DNA of 45,840 bases from assembly GCA_020532085.1 (NCBI GenBank), contig JAJBAV010000023.1:1-45840 (forward strand). Direction: 5' to 3'. The translations under genes were made by a program, and so were the position numbers. The DNA comes from Candidatus Cloacimonadota bacterium. GTDB lineage: Bacteria; Cloacimonadota; Cloacimonadia; Cloacimonadales; Cloacimonadaceae. Positions 1 to 8,800 of this stretch are shown piece by piece (positions within the stretch are counted from its first letter, which is position 1; each line of letters begins with the position of its first letter). The notes beneath the pieces are model-generated. The model was not told the origin of the DNA. It searched no databases and worked only from the letters and a program-made list of their open reading frames with translations.

Positions 1-2
1 TT

Positions 3-116
3 GGTCGACGGGGACGTCGACCTTCCGGAATACATGCCTACCATCTCATCAGCGGCGACATATCAAGATGTAATCCGGAAGGTTAACGTCCCCGTTAACC
101 TGGCTCCGCAGGAGCC
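3..116. repeat. REP pair (REPIN-like), GTCGAC/GTTAAC family
   Basis: Two perfect hairpins lie 78 bp apart: GGTCGACG-GGGA-CGTCGACC at 3-22 and GGTTAACG-TCCC-CGTTAACC at 81-100. A small GGCTCC/GGAGCC stem follows at 102-116. The same pair, with the same offset, recurs four more times around the second RAYT gene near 20 kb, so this is a dispersed copy of that element. A degraded single palindrome follows at 186-205. The left edge of the window may cut the unit. Confidence 0.8.
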
Positions 117-275
117 ATCAGAATACCCATCATAACTTACAAGGCTTAGATTTTACCGCAGATCAGCGAAGCCCTCAAGGCTTTTGGCCGACGGGGACGT
201 CTGCCATTGAGCGCTGTGCTGTCATTCCGGGGTAGTGGCCCCGGAATTCAGTCATAAACCCCGCTCGCGGGGTGC

Positions 276-437
276 TATAGGCGGGGGTTTCAACCCCCGT
301 AGCCGCAACGTGCCATACAATGTTGCTTTGGCCCGCCCCTCCCCAGGCGCAGGCGCGGCCTGTGCCTGGGGAGGGGCGGGCATATATTTTATCGCATGGA
401 TGCAACCTGTGTATGGGGGTTGGAACCCCCGCCTATA
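276..437. repeat. Nested inverted repeat (foldback element)
   Basis: Outer 23-base arms (276-298 and 415-437) are inverted copies with one mismatch. Inner 18-base arms (331-348 and 364-381) are perfect inverted copies rich in C/G. Both pairs share the same centre near 356. No ORF with recognisable content lies inside. It looks like a foldback or MITE-like intergenic element; no terminal target duplication was identified. Confidence 0.7.
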
Positions 438-560
438 TTCCCGCACCGGTTGAGACCGGTTTTTCGGAAGCTCCGGTTTCTCCCCGGGCTGTGCTGATAT
501 TAACTGACCAGGTATGGACCAGGTATGGACAGGGGGTTCACGGGGAATATTTCTTGCTTC

Positions 561-649
561 GCTCCCAATATCAATACGGTATCAATACGGAATCAATACG
601 GATTTCATCCGTAATGATTCCGTATTGATACCGTATTGATATTGGGAGC
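561..649. repeat. Long hairpin with 41-base arms made of 11-bp iterations
   Basis: Bases 561-601 and 609-649 are inverted copies with a single mismatch and a 7-base loop. Each arm contains ATCAATACGG(T/A) repeated in tandem about three times. No T-run follows and no gene adjoins, so it is not a simple terminator. Function unknown. Confidence 0.8.
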
Positions 650-894
650 CACCCGGGTTTTTACCGAATTTCTGGCGACTTTTTTCGTTGGTCGGTATGA
701 ACCACCAGGTTCAATGGAAAGCTCTTTTTCAAGCCGGGTGAGTGAAGGGGTCGGCTGGACACAATACTTTCAACCGACCGGCCTCAGATCTTCATTCCGG
801 GTGGTGAGGCTGGATTCGAGCGAGTCACGAGCATCGACTCCAGCAGGGCCATCACCGGGTGTCGACACAGGCTTGTATGGACCTGTCAGATGTT

Positions 895-1960
895 TGAACC
901 CTCTCTCTGTGTCTCTGTGCCTCTGTTTTTATCGTTTTTTTATCCTGTCGATTCTGTCATCCGGGTTCTATTTCACATCGGCGTGAATCCGCGTCTTTTT
1001 CCGCGAAAATCTGCGGGAAACCTCCTGTTTTCATTCTTCCTGTGCCTCAAGATAAATCTCGGGCACCCAACTGACTGAAGTCTATGCTACAAAAACTCTG
1101 TGCCTCTGTTTTTTTCGTTTCATCCTGTCGATCCTGTCATCCGAGTTCTATTTCACATCCGCGGGAATCCGCGTCTTTTTCCGCGAAAATCTGCGGGAAC
1201 CCTCTCTGTCCCTCTGTTTTTATCGTTTTTTAATCCTGTCGATCCTGTCATCCGGGTTCTATTTCACATCCGCGTGAATCCGCGTCTTTTTCCGCGAAAA
1301 TCTGCGGGAACCCTCCTGTTTTCATTCTTCCTGTGCCTCGAGATAAATCTCGGGCACCCAACAGACTGAAGTCTATGCTACAAAAACTCTGTGTCTCTGT
1401 TTTTATCGTTTTTTTATCCTGTCGATCCTGTCATCCGGGTCCTATTTCACATCCGCGTTAATCCGCGTCTTTTTCCGCGAAAATCTGCGGGAACCCTCCT
1501 GTTTTCATTCTTACTGTGCCTCGAGATAAATCTCGGGCACCCAACAGACTGAAGTCTATGCTACAAAAACTCTGTGTCTCTGTCCCTCTGTTTTTATCGT
1601 TTTTTGTCCTGTCGATCCTGTCATCCGGGTCCTATTTCACATCCGCGTGAATCCGCGTCTTTTTCCGCGAAAATCTGCGGGAACCCTCCTGTTTTCATTC
1701 TTCCTGTGCCTCGAGATAAATCTCGGGCACCCAACAGACTGAAGTCTATGCTACAAAAACTCTGTCCCTCTGTTTTTATCGTTTTTTGTCCTGTCGATCC
1801 TGTCATCCGGGTCCTATTTCACATCCGCGTGAATCCGCGTCTTTTTCCGCGAAAATCTGCGGGAACCCTCCTGTTTTCATTCTTCCTGTGCCTCGAGATA
1901 AATCTCGGGCACCCAACAGACTGAAGTCTATGCTACAAAAAACTCTGTGTCTCTGTGCCT
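895..1960. repeat. Tandem mosaic intergenic repeat, ~183-189 bp period
   Basis: A compound unit recurs about five to six times. It has a CTCTGTGCCTCTGTTTTTATC module, a TCCTGTCGATCCTGTCATCC module, a CCGCGTCTTTTTCCGCG hairpin module, and a module with GAGATAAATCTC and AGACTGAAGTCT dyads ending in GCTACAAAA. The GCTACAAAA landmark falls at about 1376, 1559, 1748 and 1931. Inverted copies of the same modules occur at 4585-5780, 21130-21430 and 22690-23015. Long apparent ORFs here translate the repeat (repeating FHIRVNPRLFPRKSAG peptides) and are not genes. Confidence 0.85.
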
Positions 1961-2033
1961 CTGTTTTCAAAAGGTCTTTTTCTGTCCCTCTGTTGTAACC
2001 GCCAATTCGTGGGAATTCCTGTGATTTGCGGAC

Positions 2034-2062
2034 AAAGAAAAACCCCCGCGGCGTTGCGGGGG
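2034..2062 (-). terminator. Rho-independent terminator of the 610-aa secreted protein gene
   Basis: Read on the minus strand, a GC-rich stem (CCCCCGC/GCGGGGG with a short loop, 2043-2062) runs straight into a T-rich tail (A-run at 2034-2042 on the plus strand). It lies 41 bp beyond the stop codon of the gene ending at 2103. Confidence 0.85.
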
Positions 2063-2102
2063 CAAATATGCAGCAGGAAGTTCCTGCCAATTTAGACCGG
2101 GA

Positions 2103-3935
2103 TCAGTTGACCTGGTCAGTGATCATGCGTTTCTTGTAGGTGGCGCGGGGTACGGATTTCTCCAGGGGCGCGGGAGCGGGGTTGGCCTTCACCTTGTTGG
2201 GGTTCAGGGCCATCTTGCTACCGTCGGTTTCGGTGGAGGCGGTCACATAGAAGAACTGGTAGGGGGCTGCGCCCTCATACATGTAACCGAGGTCGCCAAT
2301 AGCGGTGGCGAGCGGTGTCCAGGGTTGGAGAGCGGTGGGATCGTTGGAGCCATATACGTTGTAGGAGAGGGCTCCGGTCACAGCGTCCCAGGAGATGGTG
2401 GGATAGCCGCTGTCCAGAACGATGGATATGATGGGGGCTTCCACACCTATGGTGCCGAGTTCGACGGAGCATCTGATGCACATGTCTTCATCGGTGGCGT
2501 TGGGAGTTACCCACGTATAATCGAGAAGGTCGGCATCGTAATAATAGGCCCAGGAGGTGGCCCAACTGGAGATGGGAATTGACATGTCACCCATGAGTCC
2601 GGGCGCGCCGGCTTCGTAATCACCAACCTGGAAATAGGCCACGTAGAAGGTTTCGCCGGCCGGGATGTTGATATCATAGGCGGAGACATCATAGGTGTTC
2701 CACTCTCCCAGAGTGCAGGTGGCTGGGGTGATGGGCACCAGGGGATTGGCCATGTCCGGAAGGCCGGTGCCGTCATCCGGGAAGATGGCGTAGCTGAGGT
2801 TGCCCAAAGCACCGATAGGCCAGGTGTTGTCCCTCATTTCGAAGCTTACTTCGGTGATCTTTACGGGCTGGTCGTAATACCAGAAGGCATTGGCCCAGCC
2901 GTCACCCGCATCGTAGTAGGCGTGCGCCATGCTGCTGTTGTCTTCGTCGTAGGCCAGTGCGTCACCCAGGGTGAGATCCGGCACATCTTGCTGCAGATAG
3001 ACATTGTTGTTACCCGGGGTAACGTCAAGGTCGTGCCAAGCTTGGAGTTGCAGGATGTAACGTCCAGGGGTGGTGGGCAGGGTGCAATCCGCGAAGGTGT
3101 CGAGATGCAGTTCCTGGCTGGCGGCCAGGTTGACCGTGGTGGAGCTTACCCAGAGAGGTGTGGTCATATCCGCAGCGTCCCAAAGGGCCAGAGCAACATC
3201 CACGCCGGTCACCGCGATGGGTGTCCCGGTATTATCCATACTGTTGTTGGTCACGTCGGCTTCATAATTGATGACCTCACCGGGCGCCATGAAGAAATCG
3301 CCCGTGAACCAGAGTGAACTGGCCTCGACGTCGACCTGGTCACCCAAGTAAGTGACTTCAGCCGTAAAACAGTAATCGTACCACATATCCCAGCCTACTG
3401 GTTCCACAACGGTGTAATAGTTGTAGCTACTTCCGGCGACAGAGGCGTCGTGCATGGTGGCAGTCTTAGTGTTTGGCAAAAGACCATTCGGAGATGTCAT
3501 CACCATGGCAAAGGCGGTGCCGTTGGCGCCGGTGGGGCCGAAGACGAGGTTGGCGGCGGATAAATCCACATAGTTGAAATCTTCTCCGACGGGTGCCGTG
3601 GCCCAGTTAATGAGGTCCGCGTACAGTATTGTTGCACTAGCCAGAGGGAACATCCCGCTCTGGTCTGGTAAACCATTGACATCAACAGGCCAGATCTCGA
3701 TGAGCACGTTGGCCTGTCCGAGGGCACCTGGTCCATAGAAAGGGAAATAGACCCCTTCCAAATCGCAATTGACTGGAGGCGTAAACACCGTTGCCGCTCT
3801 TGTCAAGACTGAACCGTCGGTCATTTCCCTTGGTATGGTTTGCAAATAGACCTCACTGGTCCAATACTTAAGCTGAACAGCCGCCAAGCCGGAAAACGCC
3901 AGCAGCACCAGCATTAATATTACTAGTTTCTTCAT
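2103..3935 (-). CDS. Secreted multidomain protein (610 aa), FN3-like C-terminus
   Basis: It starts with a Sec signal peptide (Lys-Lys at 2-3, hydrophobic stretch to about residue 18, Ala-rich cleavage region). The start ATG has an AGGAGA ribosome site 8-9 bases upstream. The mature part is rich in Asp, Thr, Tyr and Trp, as in adhesin-like exoproteins. Residues ~200-320 look CARDB-like (extracellular beta-sandwich). A second choice-of-anchor-like block sits at ~330-490. A FN3-like module near ~500-585 carries the VYGSNDP motif found in its neighbours. The last ~30 residues are basic and Pro-rich; no FlgD-like sorting tail is seen. It is transcribed alone and closed by its own terminator. No catalytic motif is visible; a cell-surface or matrix role is an inference. 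Surface paralogues lie at 5856-11420 and 13958-19012. Confidence 0.85.
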   Translation of the reverse strand: MKKLVILMLVLLAFSGLAAVQLKYWTSEVYLQTIPREMTDGSVLTRAATVFTPPVNCDLEGVYFPFYGPGALGQANVLIEIWPVDVNGLPDQSGMFPLASATILYADLINWATAPVGEDFNYVDLSAANLVFGPTGANGTAFAMVMTSPNGLLPNTKTATMHDASVAGSSYNYYTVVEPVGWDMWYDYCFTAEVTYLGDQVDVEASSLWFTGDFFMAPGEVINYEADVTNNSMDNTGTPIAVTGVDVALALWDAADMTTPLWVSSTTVNLAASQELHLDTFADCTLPTTPGRYILQLQAWHDLDVTPGNNNVYLQQDVPDLTLGDALAYDEDNSSMAHAYYDAGDGWANAFWYYDQPVKITEVSFEMRDNTWPIGALGNLSYAIFPDDGTGLPDMANPLVPITPATCTLGEWNTYDVSAYDINIPAGETFYVAYFQVGDYEAGAPGLMGDMSIPISSWATSWAYYYDADLLDYTWVTPNATDEDMCIRCSVELGTIGVEAPIISIVLDSGYPTISWDAVTGALSYNVYGSNDPTALQPWTPLATAIGDLGYMYEGAAPYQFFYVTASTETDGSKMALNPNKVKANPAPAPLEKSVPRATYKKRMITDQVN

Positions 3936-4104
3936 AATTAAGTTCTCCTCTTTTCAGAGTTGGTTTGAAGAAGTTAAGCGATGGGAGTCCTTTCCGCGCG
4001 GCCGTTTATTAGTCCGGCCGGGCTGCGGCCTCCCTGTTTGGTATCGATACCAAAGAACGGTTACGGATGCTGTCTGCGCGGCCGGGCACTGCGTTGGCGT
4101 GTAC

Positions 4105-4112
4105 ATGTGCGA
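4105..4112 (-). promoter_or_regulatory. TCGCACAT motif upstream of secreted protein gene
   Basis: The octamer TCGCACAT lies 170 bp upstream of the start of the 610-aa protein gene, on its coding strand. The same octamer lies 137 bp and 181 bp upstream of the two giant secreted protein genes (11557-11564 and 13770-13777). This suggests a shared control site. The site itself is certain; the role is inference. Confidence 0.35.
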
Positions 4113-4584
4113 TGATGTGGTGGCGAAGGCGGCGCCTGGCTGGAAGAGGGAGATCCGTGGTTTGATGGGGGGTTGGGGTTTGTTTGCGGAGGGTGAACGC
4201 GAAAGTGGGCGCTTCTGCAGCGGGACTCTTTCGAGAGCGGCAGAGAACAGACTGGATCGGGCCAAAGGCTGTTGGGGCCAATCATCGCTCCTTTCATTCC
4301 ACTTCGCGTAGCGTGAAAAACAAAAATACATCTTCCGGGAAAGCCGCGCGGACAAGGCTTGGCCGGCCCATAATCCCTGAGGCGGGTTTCCCCAAATGAA
4401 CACAACTTTGTTATGGTTTCCCTTTTATGCGCCTGCAATTTATATGTCAAGGAATTTCTCAGCCCCTTTTCGGCTTTGCCTGTGGAAAAAGAAACACAAC
4501 CGCGGTAAGATGTATCAACGCATATGGTTCCGGCTTTGGCGCGGGCAGCATTCATTTGTTGCGGGAAATGACTTTTTTGAAAAC

Positions 4585-5780
4585 AGAGGGACGGAGAGGG
4601 TTCCCGCAGATTTACGCAGAAAAAGACGCAGATTTACGCAGATCAATGTAACATCAGCTTCAGCTTGTTGGATGCCCGAGATTCATCTCGAGGCACAGGG
4701 AACACGAAAACAGAGGGACAGAGGGACAAGGTGAGCAGGGTACGCGAAAACACCGGCAATGGAGAATTCGTGCTAATTCGTGTAATTTGTGGACAGAATA
4801 GGTCGCGGAAAAGCGCGGAAAAAGGGAAAGAGTGGTCAGAAAAAGAAGAAATGACGGGAACACCTGTAACCGCCAGAATCCGCTTGATCCGTTGAATCCT
4901 TTGCATCCGTGGGGAAATGGAACCCGGATGACAGGATCGACAGGATAAAAAACGATAAAAACAAAGGCACAGAGAGGGTTCCCGCAGATTTACGCAGAAA
5001 AAGACGCAGATTTACGCAGATCAATGTAACATAAGCTTCAGCTTGATGGATGCCCGAGATTCATCTCGAGGCATAGGGAACTCGAAAACAGAGGGACAGA
5101 GGGACAGAGTTTTTGTAGCATAGACTTCAGTCTGTTGGGTGCCCGAGATTTATCTCGAGGCACAGGGAACACGAAAACAGAGGGACAGAGGGACAGAGGG
5201 ACAGAGTTTTTGTAGCATAGACTTCAGTCTGTTGGATGCCCGAGATTTATCTCGAGGCACAAGGAAGAGTGATAACAGAGGGACAAGGTGAGCAGGGTAC
5301 GCAAAAACACTGGCAATGGAGATAATTCGTGTTAATTCGTGTAATTCGTGGACAGAATAGGTCGCGGAAAAGCGCGGAAAAAGGGAAAGCGTGGTCAGAA
5401 AAAGATGAAAACACACGGGATCTAATCCGTATAATCAGTAAAATCCGTTGAATCCGTAGAGAAAGATATTCGTGCCAATTCGCGTAACTCGTGGACAACT
5501 GCCTGGATTCCGGGTCTGGTTCCGCTGTAGTCGATGCTCCTGCGTCGCTCGACGCCAGCCTCACCGCCCGGAATGACGTTGCTGTGTACCTTGTGACCAA
5601 ATACATACACCTCTCCGTGTCTCTGTGCCTCTGTGTTAAATCTTTTATTGCTGTGCCTCGAGATGAATAGAGGTTCACGCAGATAACGCAGAAAAAAACG
5701 CAGATTGACGCAGATTGTTCATATGATTGAAATCCGTATAATCAGTTGAATCCGTAGGGAAAGAAATTCGTGTAATTTAT
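4585..5780. repeat. Mosaic intergenic repeats, inverted orientation
   Basis: Several copies of the modules described at 895-1960 lie here in reverse complement, for example TTTTTGTAGCATAGACTTCA at about 5109 and 5210. They are mixed with GTGTAATTCGTGGACA-type modules and AAAAGCGCGGAAAAAGGG modules. The stretch 3936-4580 before it holds only the leader of the gene ending at 2103 and no gene I can support. The arrangement looks like repeated insertion or shuffling of short modules rather than a single transposon. Confidence 0.8.
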
Positions 5781-5785
5781 GGACA

Positions 5786-5814
5786 AGAAAAAGGGCGGGA
5801 CCGAGGTCCCGCCC
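5786..5814 (-). terminator. Rho-independent terminator of the 1854-aa protein gene
   Basis: On the minus strand a perfect 10-bp stem GGGCGGGACC/GGTCCCGCCC (5793-5814) with a 2-base centre is followed by a T-rich tail. It sits about 42 bp past the stop codon at 5856. Confidence 0.9.
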
Positions 5815-5855
5815 ATGTTTGCAAGCCGGGGAGGATGACCCTCCCGGGCTGGGGT

Positions 5856-8800
5856 TTACTTGTTCAGTTGCGGCCAAACGCCTTTGGAGGCTGGCATTTC
5901 GCCGTCGCTCGCGGTGATCTTGAAGAACTTGTAGGCTGTGGCGCCCGCGTCGAAGGTGAAGCTGGGCGTGGCGCTGTAACCCAGTATGGCCCAGGGATCC
6001 GGGGCATAGGGGTCGTTGGAGCCATAGACGGTGTAGTAGCTGGCGCCGGGTTCGGCGGGCCAGGCGATGGTGACATTGTTGCCGGTGGCGCCGATGGTGC
6101 CGTTCTCCACATCCGGAGGCGTGATGAAGATGCCCAGGGCGTTGGAGATGATGGCCTCGGATTCCAAGGCTCCGCTGTAGTTGGCTTTCACCGCCCACTT
6201 GTAGGATCCTTCACCCAAGGCGGCGAAACCGGTATCAAGGTAGGTGGTGTCGGCAACCGCTCCGTCGAGCAGGTTCCAGTTGCCGGGAATTGCTTCATCG
6301 GCAGCCAGGAAGCGGAAGACGTCGTAGTTCAGGAACCAGCGGTCGTCGTTGCGGGCGCCAAACTGGGCGGCCATGGCCTTGCTGGGGGCGGGGCCGATGT
6401 AGATGTCGTCGATGTACAACCCCGCGTAGGAAACCACGGTGGTGGCATACACGGAGAAGCGGATCTGAATGGTCTGATCCGCGTAAGCGCTAAGATCGAC
6501 CACTTTCTCAGCCCAGGCATTTTCGATGGCGGTTTCAGTAAGGACCGTGGTCCAAGTGCTGCCGTTGGTTGAAACCTCCACATAGTAGTAGTCGAAAGTA
6601 TAGTAGAGGTTGTTCCAGCGCCAGAAGCGCATTTGCGGACTGGTGAAACCAGCCAGGTCCACGGTATTGGTCAGGTAACTCCAGGCACCGGACATGGAGT
6701 AGGGAGCGTAGAGGATGGTTCCCCAAAGTCCGGTTCCGGAATAAGCCGCCGTGGGTGGCACTTCGCTGTCTGGATAACCGCCAACAACGTAGTTGGCCAC
6801 ATTGTAGGCATCGGTCCACTGCCAGTCTCCATATCCGCCGCTCACCCAGCCACCGTTGTCATCCTCGAAATCGAAGAAGAGGTAGTCGGGTTCTCCGGCA
6901 GGTTCCCAGAGCAGGCGCGCGTTGTCGCCTTCGTGGCTGGCCACCAGGTTGTAGGGCGTCCAGAGGTATTCGGTGAGGTTGATGGTGCCCAGGTCGACGT
7001 TGGTTTCGATGGCGTTGAAGGAACCGCTTGCTGACGCGTATCCCGCTTTGCTGACTTCCCAGGTGTAGGCGAGGATGTCCACGCTGCCTTTCACGTCGGC
7101 AATGCTGAACACGCCCCCCGCGCCTGTGGTGGTGCTGTAGTTGTGGTATCCGAAGAGCTCAACTGTGGCGCCAACAAGGCCGGCGGGATAGTCGTTCGAG
7201 GTTACCACACCGCTCACGGTGAGGCTGGGCAGGGCTTGCAGATAGAAGTCCTGCGTAACGGGGGTACCGGGCTCGAAGGAGATGCCTGTGGCCGTGCTGC
7301 TGTAGTAGTCGGTGGCGGAGCAGGTCAGATCCACGAAGGTGCTGTCCCAATAGGTGAATTCGTAATATCCGAATTCATCTGTGTAGGCAACGGCACGTTC
7401 GGTGAGGTTGACCATGGCGCCTTCGATCGGGGTGGTGGTGCCAGACTGGTACACATGGCCGGAGAGGATGGCCTGCGGATCGAAGGTCGCGTTCTGCACC
7501 ACGAACAGGGTGTTGGGCACATATCCTACAGCCGTTCCCGTGGCGGAGGGAGCCAGCGGATCGTAGGTGACGCTGTCGCTGTAGAGATAGCGCGAGCGGT
7601 TGGTATGGTCCGGAGTGGTGGTGTAGTAGAATTTGTCGCTGGCGGAGTGATAGACCGTGTCCATGGGACGGTTGACCCTGGTGGCCAGGGTGCCGCCGGT
7701 GTAGGAGAACGGGGTATCCAGCGGGATCACGATGTAGTTCACTCCGGAGGGGAAGTCCACCGTGCCATCAAAGACCAGGGTGTAGTCCACGCCGGGCAGC
7801 CAGCCGCCGGTCAGGTCGGTCACCGTGGTGTGCGCCATCCAGATCTTTACCGCCTTTCCTGTAAGATCATTCAGGAAGGTGTTCTTGTACACGATGGCGG
7901 TGATGGTTCCGGATTGCAAGTGCATTTCATCGGTGAAATACAGCTCTTCAGTGACGCTGTTCTTGTAATACATGCTCAGCGGCAGGTAGTAGCCGGAGGT
8001 GGTGGTTTCGTCGTCGCCCACGGGGATCACCGTCATGGTGTTGTCCAGAACGTAGAGCTCGGTGGTGGGGGAATCGTCGTTGGTGGCGTTTTGGTCGCCG
8101 GTGAGCACCACTTTGCCATAGACCTCGTAAACTCCGCCGGTGGCGGGAGTCCAGGACAGGATGTGCTGGGCGCTGGCGCCAGGATCGAGCGGGGTTGTTA
8201 CATCCAGGGTCGCCAGTTCGGTGCGGGCATCCACGCTCATCAGTTTCACGGTGTAGGCGCTTTGGGTGGCTGTGCCTTCGTTATAGACGTCAACCGTGAA
8301 GTCGTAAGCGGTGCCGGCTGTCATTATGCCGGGATTGGAGACCGCGGTGGCGGCCAGGTCGTTGGGCAGCAGTTCGAGCAGGCGCACGTCATCGATGTAG
8401 AGGCTTCTGTAAGTGCCGCCCAGGCCATGCATGAAGCAGATGTACTGGTCGGTGCCGGTGTAATCGGCATAGGACACTTCATACTCGGTTTTGGTGGAGG
8501 TCAGGCTGATGGAAGCGATCTGGTTGAAGGTCCCGGTGCCGTCGGGGACGTCCACCGTTCCCACCAGCAGCGGATATCCGGTGCTGCTGCTGCTGGCGTA
8601 GAATTTCAGCTTGATCTGGCTGAGGGAGCGGCCCAGGTCGATCATAGGCGTGATCAAGCGCAGGTCGGCAGCGGCGTCGGCGCTGTTGCTCATCTGGACG
8701 CTGTTGGGCGGGCTTTGCGCGTAGGTGGTGGAGCTGTAGGTGCGCACGTAAGCCGAGGTTGAGGTCGAGTTCACGTATCCGGTCCAGCCATAGGCCATGT

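Noticed and set aside
445-475. ACCGGT...ACCGGT-TTTT as a terminator
   Set aside because: Six-bp stem only and no gene ends nearby on the plus strand.
1100-1924. Repeating FHIRVNPRLFPRKSAG ORFs
   Set aside because: Translated mosaic repeat; the peptide repeats only because the DNA does, and several frames do so equally.
895-1960. Possible CRISPR array
   Set aside because: Period of about 185 bp with no short constant repeat and variable spacer pattern, and no cas genes.
7143-8762. 539-aa open frame opposite the 1854-aa protein
   Set aside because: Gly/Val/His-rich product with no family features, no ribosome site, and it lies wholly within a well-supported gene; GC-rich codon use leaves few stops on the other strand.
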